Below are positions 8,864-17,251 of a stretch of 64,000 nt of DNA, one piece after another. The stretch's first letter is position 1. Each line of letters starts with the position of its first letter. The stretch is from Microcella frigidaquae (GTDB lineage Bacteria; Actinomycetota; Actinomycetes; Actinomycetales; Microbacteriaceae). A model generated the notes under the pieces. It was not told the origin of the DNA. It searched no databases and worked only from the letters and a program-made list of their open reading frames with translations. The stretch lies in contig NZ_JACHBS010000001.1 in assembly GCF_014200395.1 (NCBI RefSeq), positions 2,356,001 to 2,420,000 on the forward strand. The letters are read 5' to 3'. The position numbers and the translations under genes are program-made.

Positions 8864-9475
8864 CTAGGGCAGCAGCTGCGCAGCCGCGTCGAGCGTGAGC
8901 GTCTGCGACTGCCCACCCGAGAACACGCTCGCGAACCAGAGGTCGTCGGTGATGAGGTGCGACTCGTTGTACGAACCCACCTCGAAGGTGACCTCGATCG
9001 AGTAGAGGTCGCCGCCGGGCACCGTCGACGCGGTGTAACCGGCGGCCGTCAGCGTGGCGATGACCGTCGACCGGGTGGCCGCGTCGAGCCGGGCGATCGA
9101 GGTCGTGGAGCCGCTCTCGCTCTGCGGCAGGATCCAGGTGCAGCTCACCCGTTCGGGGATCGTGGAGAGGATGCCCTCCAGCGTGGCGTCCTGCGTGCCC
9201 CAGCCGCCCATCCCGGGGCTGCTGATGTCGCCGGAGGAGGTGCGGCCCTCGCCAGTGAGCGTCGCGACCAGGGCGGCCGAGTAGATCGTGTCGCAGTCGG
9301 GCAGGGCCGCCGTCTCCGCGGTCGGCGATGCGCTGGGGGTCTCGGAGGGTGAGGCCGTCGTCGTCGGGCTCGGGCTCGGCGCGGGGGTCGGCGTGCACCC
9401 CGTGGCGGCGAGGGCGAGAGACACGGCGATGGCCGGGGCCATAAGGGCGGAGGTGCGCAGCGATCGGCTCAGCAT
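8864..9475 (-). CDS. Hypothetical lipoprotein with Ser/Thr/Pro-rich linker
   Basis: 203 residues. Signal peptide with lipobox LAATGC (Cys 27), then a low-complexity Thr/Pro/Ser linker to about residue 57, then a globular domain with Cys in LPDCDTIYSA and SCTWILPQSESG. The domain arrangement mirrors the lipoprotein at 6595-7209. The gene is convergent with the amidase and has a TACCCT box 6 nt before the ATG. No known enzyme motif is visible. Confidence 0.75.
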   Translation of the reverse strand: MLSRSLRTSALMAPAIAVSLALAATGCTPTPAPSPSPTTTASPSETPSASPTAETAALPDCDTIYSAALVATLTGEGRTSSGDISSPGMGGWGTQDATLEGILSTIPERVSCTWILPQSESGSTTSIARLDAATRSTVIATLTAAGYTASTVPGGDLYSIEVTFEVGSYNESHLITDDLWFASVFSGGQSQTLTLDAAAQLLP

Positions 9476-9481
9476 GCCGTC

Positions 9482-9487
9482 AGGGTA
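9482..9487 (-). promoter_or_regulatory. -10 box of a probable leaderless promoter (lipoprotein)
   Basis: TACCCT on the minus strand, then GACGGC, then the ATG of the lipoprotein gene. Confidence 0.45.
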
Positions 9488-9518
9488 GTGCGGGGCCCTG
9501 CCGCGCGGGTATAGGCAA

Positions 9519-9953
9519 TTATCGGTAGCCGCCCTTCTCGAGTCCGGCCTCGATCTCGAACCGGTTCGTGCGGCCGTCGAGGCCCGCGGCGAAGTACAGC
9601 GGGATGAACGCGAGCCCGTAGCGGCGCCACTGCGCCCGGTGCACGGCCTCGTGCTCCAGCACCTCGGGGCGGGTGTTGTCGCGGGTCAGGTAGGCCGCCC
9701 CGATCGTCGTGCCCCCGCGCCCGAAGGCCCAGCGGGGGAGCCCCGCGCAGACGATCACCCCGCCCCGCCGCGACACCCGGAAGCCGCCCAGCAGCGCGCC
9801 CCACGTGACCCCGGCCGCGGTCGCCAGCCAGTAGCCGGGCCGCGCGACCACCGGGTGCAGGCCGACCGCCCGCACCGCCCGATTGGCCGCCAGGCGGTCG
9901 ACCGCGTGGGCGGCGCGCCCTTTCCGGGGTCCGTCGGCGGATGCGGCGCTCAC
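9519..9953 (-). CDS. Small HExxH protein of unknown function
   Basis: 144 residues from a GTG that overlaps the stop of the preceding disulfide reductase gene by 4 bp (GTGA), which is why I chose it over a longer ATG frame. The C-terminal half contains LEHEAVHRAQWRRYG (HExxH at 101-105) and NRFEIEAGLEKGGY, whose Glu could be a third zinc ligand as in gluzincins. One hydrophobic stretch lies near residues 41-57. Homologues are, to my recollection, often labelled Fe-S oxidoreductase, but there is a single Cys, so that name does not fit. Translational coupling implies a shared operon with the reductase and crotonase. Confidence 0.7.
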   Translation of the reverse strand: MSAASADGPRKGRAAHAVDRLAANRAVRAVGLHPVVARPGYWLATAAGVTWGALLGGFRVSRRGGVIVCAGLPRWAFGRGGTTIGAAYLTRDNTRPEVLEHEAVHRAQWRRYGLAFIPLYFAAGLDGRTNRFEIEAGLEKGGYR

Positions 9954-11407
9954 GGCCGCCCGTAGCCCTCGAGCAGGCGCAGCCACACCTCGGAGAGCGT
10001 CGGGTACGAGGGCACCGCGTGCCACAGCCGCGCGAGGGGCACCCGCCCGACGATCGCGATCGTGGCGGCGTGCAGCAGCTCGCCGACGTCGTCGCCGACG
10101 AGGGTGAACCCGACGATCACGGTCTCGTCCTCGTCGACGACCAGGCGCGCCGTGCCGCGGTAGCCCTCGCCGTGCACGGTGGCGCCGGCGAGCCAGCCGA
10201 GCTCGTAGTCGACGACGCGGGTGCGCAGACCGCGCCGCACGGCCTCGGCCGCGGTGAGGCCGACGCTCGCGACCTCGGGGCTCGTGAAGGTCACCTGCGG
10301 CACGACGACGTGGTCAGCGGTGGCGACGTGGCGGCCCCATTCACCGTCGTCGACGGATGCGCCGCTCGCGCGCGCCGCGATCACGTCGCCCGCGGCCCGG
10401 GCCTGGTACTTGCCCTGATGGGTGAGCAGCGCCCGGCGGTTCACGTCGCCGACGGCGTAGAGCCAGTCGTGGCCGAGCACCCGCAGGGTGTCGTCCACCT
10501 CGAGCCAGGAGCCGGGCTCGAGCCCGACCGTCTCGAGCCCGAGGTCATCCGTCGCCGGGGCGCGCCCGGTGGCGACGACCACCTCGTCGACCTCGAGCAG
10601 GCGCCCGTCCGGCAGGGTGAGGCCGACGGTGCCGTTGTCGCGCCGATCGACGCGCGTCGGGCTCGTGCTCAGAAGCACCTCGGCTCCCTCTGCCCGCAGG
10701 CGCTCCGCGACCGCCTCGCCTGCGAACGGCTCGACGTCGGCGAGCAGTCCGCTGCGGGCCAGCAGGGTCACGCGACTGCCGAGGCTCGTGAAGGCGGTGG
10801 CCATCTCGCAGCCGACCACGCCGCCGCCGATGATCGCGAGCCGGGCGGGAATCGCCTCCGTGCTGGTGATCTCGCGGGAGGTCCAGGGGCGGGCGGCGGC
10901 GAGACCATCGATCGGCGGCAGGCTGGCCGTGCTGCCCGTGCAGATCGCGACCGCGTGGTGAGCCGTCACGGTGCGGGTCGAACCGTCGGAGGCCGTGATG
11001 GCCACGCGGCGCTCGCCGTCGAGCCGCGCGCGGCCCCGGGCGAGCGCGATGCCCGCCTTCTGCAGCCACCGCACCTGGCCGGCGTCGTCCCAGTGGGCGG
11101 CGACCGCGTCGCGGCGGTCGAGCACCGCGCGAGCATCCACCGCCCCGGTCACCGCCTCGCGGGCGCCGGGCACGGCATGGGCTGCCCGCCGCACGCTGCC
11201 CGCGCGCAGGAGGGCCTTGGAGGGCATGCACGCCCAGTACGAGCACTCGCCGCCGACCAGTTCGCTCTCGACGATGAGCACGCTGAGACCGCCCTGCACG
11301 GCGCGGTCGGCGACGTTCTCGCCAACGGCACCCGCGCCGATGACGACCAGGTCGTAGGAATCCTGCGCGGGCAGGTCGGTCGCGGCGGTGGCCGTCAGCG
11401 GGCGCAC
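9950..11407 (-). CDS. FAD-dependent pyridine nucleotide-disulfide oxidoreductase
   Basis: 485 residues. FAD-binding VVIGAGAVGE at 21-30, the redox disulfide Cys55/Cys60 in GGECSYWACMPSK, an NAD(P)-binding IIGGGVVGCEMATAF segment, and a C-terminal dimerisation domain with the His-Glu pair in HAVPSYPTLSE. This is the class I family of lipoamide dehydrogenase, glutathione and mercuric reductases; the unusual ECSYWAC loop means the substrate is not clear. The GTG start is 3 nt after the crotonase stop, so the two are co-transcribed. Confidence 0.9.
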   Translation of the reverse strand: MRPLTATAATDLPAQDSYDLVVIGAGAVGENVADRAVQGGLSVLIVESELVGGECSYWACMPSKALLRAGSVRRAAHAVPGAREAVTGAVDARAVLDRRDAVAAHWDDAGQVRWLQKAGIALARGRARLDGERRVAITASDGSTRTVTAHHAVAICTGSTASLPPIDGLAAARPWTSREITSTEAIPARLAIIGGGVVGCEMATAFTSLGSRVTLLARSGLLADVEPFAGEAVAERLRAEGAEVLLSTSPTRVDRRDNGTVGLTLPDGRLLEVDEVVVATGRAPATDDLGLETVGLEPGSWLEVDDTLRVLGHDWLYAVGDVNRRALLTHQGKYQARAAGDVIAARASGASVDDGEWGRHVATADHVVVPQVTFTSPEVASVGLTAAEAVRRGLRTRVVDYELGWLAGATVHGEGYRGTARLVVDEDETVIVGFTLVGDDVGELLHAATIAIVGRVPLARLWHAVPSYPTLSEVWLRLLEGYGRP

Positions 11408-11410
11408 GGC

Positions 11411-12235
11411 CTACCGCCCCACGAACTCCGGGTCGGTGCGGGTCAAGAAGGCCTGCATGCCGATGCGGGCGTCCTCGGTCTGCATGAGACGCACGAGCTC
11501 GCCGGGCAGGCGCGCCTCCGCCACCGCCTCGCCCTCGCGAACGGCCAGGCGGGCGTTGGCGAGGGTCGCCTGCACCGCGAGCGGGGCTTGCGCGGCGATC
11601 CTCTCCGCGAGCTCGCGCGCCCGCTCGAGCTGCCGGCCCGCCGGCACGACCTCCTGCACGAGGCCCATGCGGTGCGCCTCAGCGGCATCGAATCGGTCGC
11701 CCGTGAGCATCCAGCGCATGGCATCGCCCCAGCCGGCACGCGCGGCGAAGCGGGTCGTCGCGCCGCCGAACGGCAGGATCGCGCGCGCGACCTCGAGCTG
11801 GGCGAACACGGTGTCGTCCGCGGCGACCACGATGTCGCTCGCCAGCGCCAGCTCGATGCCGAGGGTCAGGCAGGTGCCCTGCACGGCGAGCACGACCGGC
11901 TTGCGCACGCGCGAGCCGTCCATGCCCCAGGGGTGGATGCCGCCCTCGGGCACCATCGCGAGCCCCTGCGGGCCGATGCGCGGCACGATGTCGGCGAGGT
12001 CGAGGCCGCCGGTGAAGTGGTCCCCGTGCGCGTAGACGACCCCGACCCGGAGGCTGTCATCGCGGTCGAGCTCGCCGTACGCGAGGGCGAGCTGCTCGAG
12101 CATGGCGACGTCGGCGGCATTGCGCTTGTCGGCGCGGTTGAGGCCGATCAGCAGCAGGTGGCCGGCGCGGTCGACGGTGACCCGCGGGGCGTCGCCACCG
12201 GTCGACGGGCCGGGGGAGGGGATCGTCTCGGTCAT
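11411..12235 (-). CDS. Enoyl-CoA hydratase/isomerase (crotonase) family protein
   Basis: 274 residues with the crotonase fold: the oxyanion-hole segments FTGGLDLADI (about 78-87) and VQGTCLTLGIELALASDIVVAA. The usual first Gly-Gly loop is kept, but the classic catalytic Glu pair of true hydratases is not obvious (EVARAILPFGGATTRFA). It could be an isomerase or decarboxylase-type member. It leads the three-gene minus-strand operon with the disulfide reductase and HExxH protein. A TACGCT box lies 7 nt before the ATG. Confidence 0.85.
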   Translation of the reverse strand: MTETIPSPGPSTGGDAPRVTVDRAGHLLLIGLNRADKRNAADVAMLEQLALAYGELDRDDSLRVGVVYAHGDHFTGGLDLADIVPRIGPQGLAMVPEGGIHPWGMDGSRVRKPVVLAVQGTCLTLGIELALASDIVVAADDTVFAQLEVARAILPFGGATTRFAARAGWGDAMRWMLTGDRFDAAEAHRMGLVQEVVPAGRQLERARELAERIAAQAPLAVQATLANARLAVREGEAVAEARLPGELVRLMQTEDARIGMQAFLTRTDPEFVGR

Positions 12236-12242
12236 GCGCGCC

Positions 12243-12248
12243 AGCGTA
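12243..12248 (-). promoter_or_regulatory. -10 box of a near-leaderless promoter (crotonase operon)
   Basis: TACGCT on the minus strand followed by 7 nt and the ATG of the crotonase gene. Confidence 0.45.
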
Positions 12249-12297
12249 GTGCGGGGCGTCGAGCGGTCGTCGGGATTTGTCGACGGCCCACGACCGG

Positions 12298-13116
12298 TCA
12301 GCGCGTGAGAGCGGCCAGGATGCGCAGGATGACCGAGAGGTCGTCGCCGAGCGCCTCGTCATCGCCGTCGATGCTCGCGACGGGGGCGAACTCGGTGAGC
12401 CCCGCCCCGGCCAGCGGCAGCGCGGCGCGCGCGGCGCCGAGGGCAGCCGTGAGCTCGTCGAGTGCGAGCCCGAACGGGGTCGGAAACCCGACGCCCTCGA
12501 ACACTCCCGGGTCCAGCACGTCGAGGTCGACGTGGGCGTAGAGCACCGGCTCCCGCCCCGCGGCGCGGGCGGCCTCGGCACGCTCCGCGACCGCGGCGCC
12601 CACCTCGGCGGCCGTGACGCGGCGCAGCCCGGCGCTCGCGATGAAGTCGGCCTCCGCGTCGTCGAGCTCGCGAACGCCCAGCAGCAGCACATCGGCGGCA
12701 TCGACGAGACCCTCGTCGATCATGCTGCGCAGCACCATCCCGTGGAAGGCGCCGCTCGGTGAGGTCTCGGGGGTGTTCAGGTCGCCGTGCGCGTCGGCCC
12801 AGAGCAGCACGACCCGCCCGGCCCGTGCGGCATGCTCCACCCCGGCGTACTCGACGCCGCAGTCGCCGCCGATCACGACCGCGGGCTCGTCGAGGCCGGC
12901 GAGCTCGCGCTGCAGGCGCTCGCGCACCAGCCGGATCGCGCTGAAGCGCAGGATGCCCGTGCCCTCGCTGTCCCCGGCCTCCAGCGGAACGTCGATCACG
13001 CGGGTCGCCGTGCTCGGCAGGTCGCGGCGGATCGCCTCGGCGCCGTCGACCAGGCGCATCGCGCGGGCCGAGCCCGAGCCCTGCCACTGCGGGACGACCA
13101 GGAAGGTGCTGCTCAT
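12298..13116 (-). CDS. Arginase/agmatinase-family (ureohydrolase) protein
   Basis: 272 residues. Ureohydrolase metal motifs are recognisable: LLWADAHGDLNTPE (DAHxD) and YAHVDLDVLDPG (DxDxxDP). The first motif, however, is GGDCG instead of GGDHS, replacing the His that binds the A-site Mn in arginase with Cys. The start ATG overlaps the stop of the upstream membrane-protein gene by 4 bp (ATGA), so translation is probably coupled. It may hydrolyse a guanidino compound, or be a divergent member with altered metal use; the exact substrate is not decidable here. Confidence 0.85.
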   Translation of the reverse strand: MSSTFLVVPQWQGSGSARAMRLVDGAEAIRRDLPSTATRVIDVPLEAGDSEGTGILRFSAIRLVRERLQRELAGLDEPAVVIGGDCGVEYAGVEHAARAGRVVLLWADAHGDLNTPETSPSGAFHGMVLRSMIDEGLVDAADVLLLGVRELDDAEADFIASAGLRRVTAAEVGAAVAERAEAARAAGREPVLYAHVDLDVLDPGVFEGVGFPTPFGLALDELTAALGAARAALPLAGAGLTEFAPVASIDGDDEALGDDLSVILRILAALTR

Positions 13117-14174
13117 GCGCCCAGTCTGGCACTGCCGCCGCGCGGCAGCGCGAGGTCGACGAGGCCCGAGAGGGCGGCTTCGAGCGGCCCGCGCCGACGC
13201 AGCCGGTCGCAGGCGACCCCGAGCGCGATGCCGGCGGCGGTCAGCACGACGAGCAGCGGGATGCCCACCGCGGGCTCGAAGAACCCGGCCGGGCCGAGCG
13301 GCTCGAGCAGGGCGATCACGAGGACGTGCCCGACGTAGACGCTGAGCGCGACGCGGCCGAGTGCGGCGACGGGAGTGCCGAGGGCCGTGACCGCTCTCGG
13401 CACCCGCGGCGAGTCGAGCAGCAGCAGGGCGCCCCCGACCACCGCGATCGCGAGGCCGCCCGCTCCGAGCAGCTCGGCCGTCGTGCCGCTGTGCGCTGCA
13501 GCCTCGACCCCGGGCAGCACGGCGGCGGCGCCGTAGCCGGCCAGGCACGCGGCCGCGCCCAGACCGAGCATCAGCACCCGTACGCGGGCCCGGTGCAGGC
13601 CCGACCGCGCGCACAGCAGGCCCACGAGCAGCAGCGGCAGCCACAGCAGCGCCGGGTAGTAGCCGGTGAGGAGCCAATCGAGCAGCACCGCCGCGCCGTC
13701 GGGCGCACGCGTCGGGCCGGTCGGGCCCGCGCCGGTGACCGCCACGACCTGGTCGCGCACGAGCGGCGCGAGCACGAGGAATCCGGCCGCGGTCGCGGCG
13801 AGCAGCCAGCGCGGGGCGAGCAGCAGCGGCAGGAGCAGCAGGAACATCACACCGTACGCGTCGAGGATGATCGCGATGCCGCTGGGGAGCATCCACAGCA
13901 GCAGCCCCGCCAGCAGCAGGAGGACGGCGCGCAGGGCCAGTCGTGATCGGGCCCGCCGGCCGCCGGAGTCAACGGGACGCTCGCCGCCGGTGACGACGCC
14001 CAGGGCGAGGCCCGCGACCACGGCGAACAGCACGGAGGGCCGCCCGTCGACGAGCAGCTCGGCGCCATCGCCCGCGCGCGGCCAGGTGTGGGCGGCCATC
14101 ATGCCGATGACGGCGAGGCCGCGGGCCGCGTCGAGCCCCTGCAGTCGCGCGGCGGAGCCCGGGGCGGCCGTCAC
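13113..14174 (-). CDS. Polytopic membrane protein, DUF1624/heparan-glucosaminide acetyltransferase-like
   Basis: 353 residues, about ten hydrophobic segments. The N-terminus RLQGLDAARGLAVIGMMAAHTW is the signature of the HGSNAT/DUF1624-DUF418 superfamily, with the conserved His at the end of the first helix, and VALSVYVGHVLVIALL matches the late conserved helix. Such proteins are thought to transfer acyl groups across the membrane; substrate unknown. GTG start. It overlaps the arginase-like gene by 4 bp. Confidence 0.8.
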   Translation of the reverse strand: MTAAPGSAARLQGLDAARGLAVIGMMAAHTWPRAGDGAELLVDGRPSVLFAVVAGLALGVVTGGERPVDSGGRRARSRLALRAVLLLLAGLLLWMLPSGIAIILDAYGVMFLLLLPLLLAPRWLLAATAAGFLVLAPLVRDQVVAVTGAGPTGPTRAPDGAAVLLDWLLTGYYPALLWLPLLLVGLLCARSGLHRARVRVLMLGLGAAACLAGYGAAAVLPGVEAAAHSGTTAELLGAGGLAIAVVGGALLLLDSPRVPRAVTALGTPVAALGRVALSVYVGHVLVIALLEPLGPAGFFEPAVGIPLLVVLTAAGIALGVACDRLRRRGPLEAALSGLVDLALPRGGSARLGA

Positions 14175-14215
14175 GGCGCGCCCCGGGCTCGATGCGGTGC
14201 TGATGAGGGCTGCCG

Positions 14216-14950
14216 CTACTGGCCGATGGCCTGCTGCGCGCCGCCCGACTTGAGGGCGGCGAGGCGGGCCTCGATCTCGGTCTGCGTGCCGAGGTCCTCG
14301 AGCGACTCGAACTGCGCGTCGAGGGTCGAGGCCGCGAGCTCCTGCTGCCCGAGCACCTTGGCCTCCTCGCGGCGGATCTTCTCCTCGAACCGGCCGAGCT
14401 CGCTCGTCGGGTCCATGATGTCGATGCTCTTCACCGCGTCGATGACCTGGCTCTGGGCGTCGGCGATCTTGGCGCGGGCGATCAGCTGGTCGCGCTGCGA
14501 GCGCAGCTCGGTGAGCTTGCCCTTCATCGCCTCGAGCCCGCCCTTGAGGCGGTCGACGATCTCGGTCTGGCTGGCGATGGTCGGCTCGACGGCCTTCGCC
14601 TCGCTCTCGGCCTGCAGCTGCTTGCCGAGGGCGACCTTCGCGAGGTTGTCGAACTTGTCGGCGTCGGCCGTGTTTCCGGCGGCGCGCAGCTCGTCGGCCT
14701 TCGTGCTGGCGGCGATGGCCTTGCGGCCCCAGTCCTGCGCCGCCGCGACGTCCTCCGCGTGGTCCTGCTCGAGCAGGCGCAGGTTGCCGATGGTCTGCGC
14801 GATCGCCGCCTCGGCCTCCTGGATGCTCGCGGTGTAGTCGCGCACCATCTGGTCGAGCATCTTCTCCGGGTCCTCCGCCGCGTCGAGCAGGGCGTGGATG
14901 TTGGCCTTCGCGAGCTGCGCGATGCGGCCGAAGATGGACTGCTTGGTCAT
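14216..14950 (-). CDS. pspA: PspA/IM30 family protein
   Basis: 244 residues, almost entirely helical and charged, as expected for PspA/Vipp1. The opening FGRIAQLAKANIHALLDAAEDPEKMLDQMVRDY is diagnostic of the family. PspA is a peripheral inner-leaflet protein that assembles on stressed membranes. GGAAGG lies 8-9 nt before the ATG. It sits 64 nt downstream of the TPM-domain gene on the same strand; the pairing suggests a common cell-envelope stress role (inference). Confidence 0.9.
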   Translation of the reverse strand: MTKQSIFGRIAQLAKANIHALLDAAEDPEKMLDQMVRDYTASIQEAEAAIAQTIGNLRLLEQDHAEDVAAAQDWGRKAIAASTKADELRAAGNTADADKFDNLAKVALGKQLQAESEAKAVEPTIASQTEIVDRLKGGLEAMKGKLTELRSQRDQLIARAKIADAQSQVIDAVKSIDIMDPTSELGRFEEKIRREEAKVLGQQELAASTLDAQFESLEDLGTQTEIEARLAALKSGGAQQAIGQ

Positions 14951-15014
14951 GGGTGCTGCCTTCCTGTCGGTGGTTCGGTGGTTCGGTGGTCTGTCAGGGG
15001 TCGGGTGGGCGGTA

Positions 15015-17126
15015 TCAGAACCGTCCGCCGCCGCCGCGGCGGCCGGAAGAGCGGGGGGCGGATGACCGGCGCGCGCCGCTCGACGAGCCGCCGCTGCTGC
15101 CGAAGCGGGGGCGCCCGCCGCGGAAGCCGCCGCTGAAGCCGCCGCCGGAGCGACCGCCGCCTCCGCCGCTCAGCAGCCCGCCGATGATGCCCCCGATGAT
15201 CGCCTCGCCGACCCCGCTTGAGCCGCCGCTGGTGCCGAGCCCGCCGAGGGGGCCGCTCGGGGCGAGGGAGGCGCGCAGGTCGCCCTCGGCCGACTGCAGG
15301 GCCTGGCCCGCATAATCGAGCGCGCGCTGGGCCGCCTCGAGTGCCGCCATCGGGTCGGCAGTGCGCCGCTGCACAGCGATCGCCTCCTGAGCCTGCGCCT
15401 CGGCGAGCCGCGCGCGGGCGGCGGCGCCGACGGCACCGCGGTGTGCGGCGATGTACTCGCCGGCGCTGCGGATGCGGGCCGACGCCGACGCGAGCGTGCG
15501 ATCGAGGGCGGCCTCGGCCGTCGCGCGTCGTTCGGCCTCCTCCCGCGCGCCTGCCAGCTGCGCGTCGAGCACGCGGTCGGCGGCGACGACGCGTTCGAGG
15601 GCGGCGATCGGGTCGTCGGTCGGGGCGGCGGCGAGGGCGGCCTCGGCCGCGGTCAGCGCGCTCGCGAGGGCGGAGCCGGTCGCCGCGCCGGAGCGCAGCG
15701 GCTGCGCGGCTGCGATGCCCGCGCGCAGGTCCTCCTGCTGCGCCGCGAGCGCGGTCCGCGCGGTCGCCAGGTCGTCGGCGAGCGTCTGCACGCCGGCGGT
15801 GGCGCTGGTCAGCTGCCCCAGCGCGAGCTGCGCCGACCGCACGTCGATGGCGGCCTCGCTCGTGCTGCCCGCCTGCTGCTTCTGCGCGGCCTCCGCGAGC
15901 TCGGTGTCGACGAGGGCGAGCAGGCGGCGGGCCTGGGCGGGAGCATCCGCAACGCTGGCGATGGCGTTCGCCGAGAACTCGCCGCGCAGGCGCGCGACGG
16001 TGGACTCGGCGGCCTCGATCGCGGCCGGTGCGGCCTCGCGGCCTCGCGTCACCTCGGCGATGGCGCCGGGCAGGTCGCTCTCGACGTCGCGCAGGGCCTC
16101 GAAGGCCTCCTCCTGCGCCTCGAGCAGGTCGTCGGCCTCGTCGCACGCGGTGATGATCGCCAGCAGGGTCGCGCGCTTCTGCTCGTCGGTCTCGGGGCTC
16201 TCGTCGTCGAGCTCGCGGCGCAACCGGAAGGCTTCGCCGACCAGCTCCTTCGCCCGGGTCAGCGCGGTGCGGAACCCCTCGGTGGGGGCGGCGCCGAACT
16301 GCGCCTCGGCGAAGCCGAGCTCCTGCCCGCTCGTCGTCAGCGCGTCGTCGACCTGCACGAGGCGCCGCGAGGCGGTCTGGTCGAGCTCGGCGATCGACTG
16401 GCGGTCGACGTCGGCGGTGACGGGGGCCTTCTTCCGACGGGCGCGGGCGATCAGGTACCAGGCGACGCCGATGCCGCCGGCGCCCAGCGCGATCGGGAGG
16501 ATTGGGATGCCGCCGCCCTGCTCGGTCGGAGCCTCCTCGCCGCCCGGCGGCACTCCGGGTTCATCCGTGCCGGGCTCACCGGGCGTCCCGCCGGGCTCGT
16601 CGACGGTCGAGAGCGCGGCGGTCAGCGTGTCGGCGTAGGCGATGATGCCGTCGGCCCAGCGGTCGTCGCGCAGCTGCGCCACGAGGGCGTTCTCGGCTTC
16701 GGCGAGCACGGCGTCCGACGCGGGGAAGGCAGCGCCGATGCTCGTCGCGTACTCGCGCGACTCGACCGCGATCGCCAGGAGCGCGTCGCGGTCGCCGAGC
16801 CCCGAGAGCGCGGCGGTCTCATCGGCCCAGGCCAGGCCGTCGAGGGCGTCGTCGAAACGGTCGACGACGATCACGAACAGGGGAGCGTCGCCCGCCTCGA
16901 AGAGCCCGTCGAGCGCGTCCTGCACCCGTTGCTCGTCGCCCGCGAGCACGCCGACTTGGTCGAGCACGTAGGCGCCCTCGAGGTCGGTCGGAGGGGCCGC
17001 CGTGGCCGGCGCCACGGCGCCGAGCGGGAGGGTGCCGAGCAGCAGGCCGGCCGCGAGGGCGCTGATCGTGAGCGCCCGCGGGCCGCGCGAGCGCGCATCC
17101 CGGTACCGCAGTGCCTGGTGGGTCAT
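15015..17126 (-). CDS. TPM-domain membrane protein with coiled coils and Gly-rich tail
   Basis: 703 residues. A signal peptide (about 1-44) precedes an extracytoplasmic TPM domain (TLP18.3/Psb32/MOLO-1 type, roughly 45-175: YVLDQVGVLAGDEQRVQDAL, PLFVIVVDRF, LLAIAVESREYATSIG). A Pro/Gly linker and one TM helix (about 207-226, followed by ARRKK) lead to a long helical, Ala/Arg/Glu-rich cytoplasmic part and a C-terminal Gly/Ser/Arg tail ending GGGGRF. GGAGGG precedes the ATG. pspA follows directly. Function in envelope homeostasis is inferred from context. Confidence 0.85.
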   Translation of the reverse strand: MTHQALRYRDARSRGPRALTISALAAGLLLGTLPLGAVAPATAAPPTDLEGAYVLDQVGVLAGDEQRVQDALDGLFEAGDAPLFVIVVDRFDDALDGLAWADETAALSGLGDRDALLAIAVESREYATSIGAAFPASDAVLAEAENALVAQLRDDRWADGIIAYADTLTAALSTVDEPGGTPGEPGTDEPGVPPGGEEAPTEQGGGIPILPIALGAGGIGVAWYLIARARRKKAPVTADVDRQSIAELDQTASRRLVQVDDALTTSGQELGFAEAQFGAAPTEGFRTALTRAKELVGEAFRLRRELDDESPETDEQKRATLLAIITACDEADDLLEAQEEAFEALRDVESDLPGAIAEVTRGREAAPAAIEAAESTVARLRGEFSANAIASVADAPAQARRLLALVDTELAEAAQKQQAGSTSEAAIDVRSAQLALGQLTSATAGVQTLADDLATARTALAAQQEDLRAGIAAAQPLRSGAATGSALASALTAAEAALAAAPTDDPIAALERVVAADRVLDAQLAGAREEAERRATAEAALDRTLASASARIRSAGEYIAAHRGAVGAAARARLAEAQAQEAIAVQRRTADPMAALEAAQRALDYAGQALQSAEGDLRASLAPSGPLGGLGTSGGSSGVGEAIIGGIIGGLLSGGGGGRSGGGFSGGFRGGRPRFGSSGGSSSGARRSSAPRSSGRRGGGGRF

Positions 17127-17251
17127 CGCGTGCCCTCCGCCGTCTCGGGTGTCGGCGCCGCCGCGGAGAGCGGCGGTGCTGGTGCCGCGATTCTAGCCAG
17201 CGGGGGTAGCCGTGCGTCGAGTGCTTCTCGACTCCCGATCCGTCGAACGTC

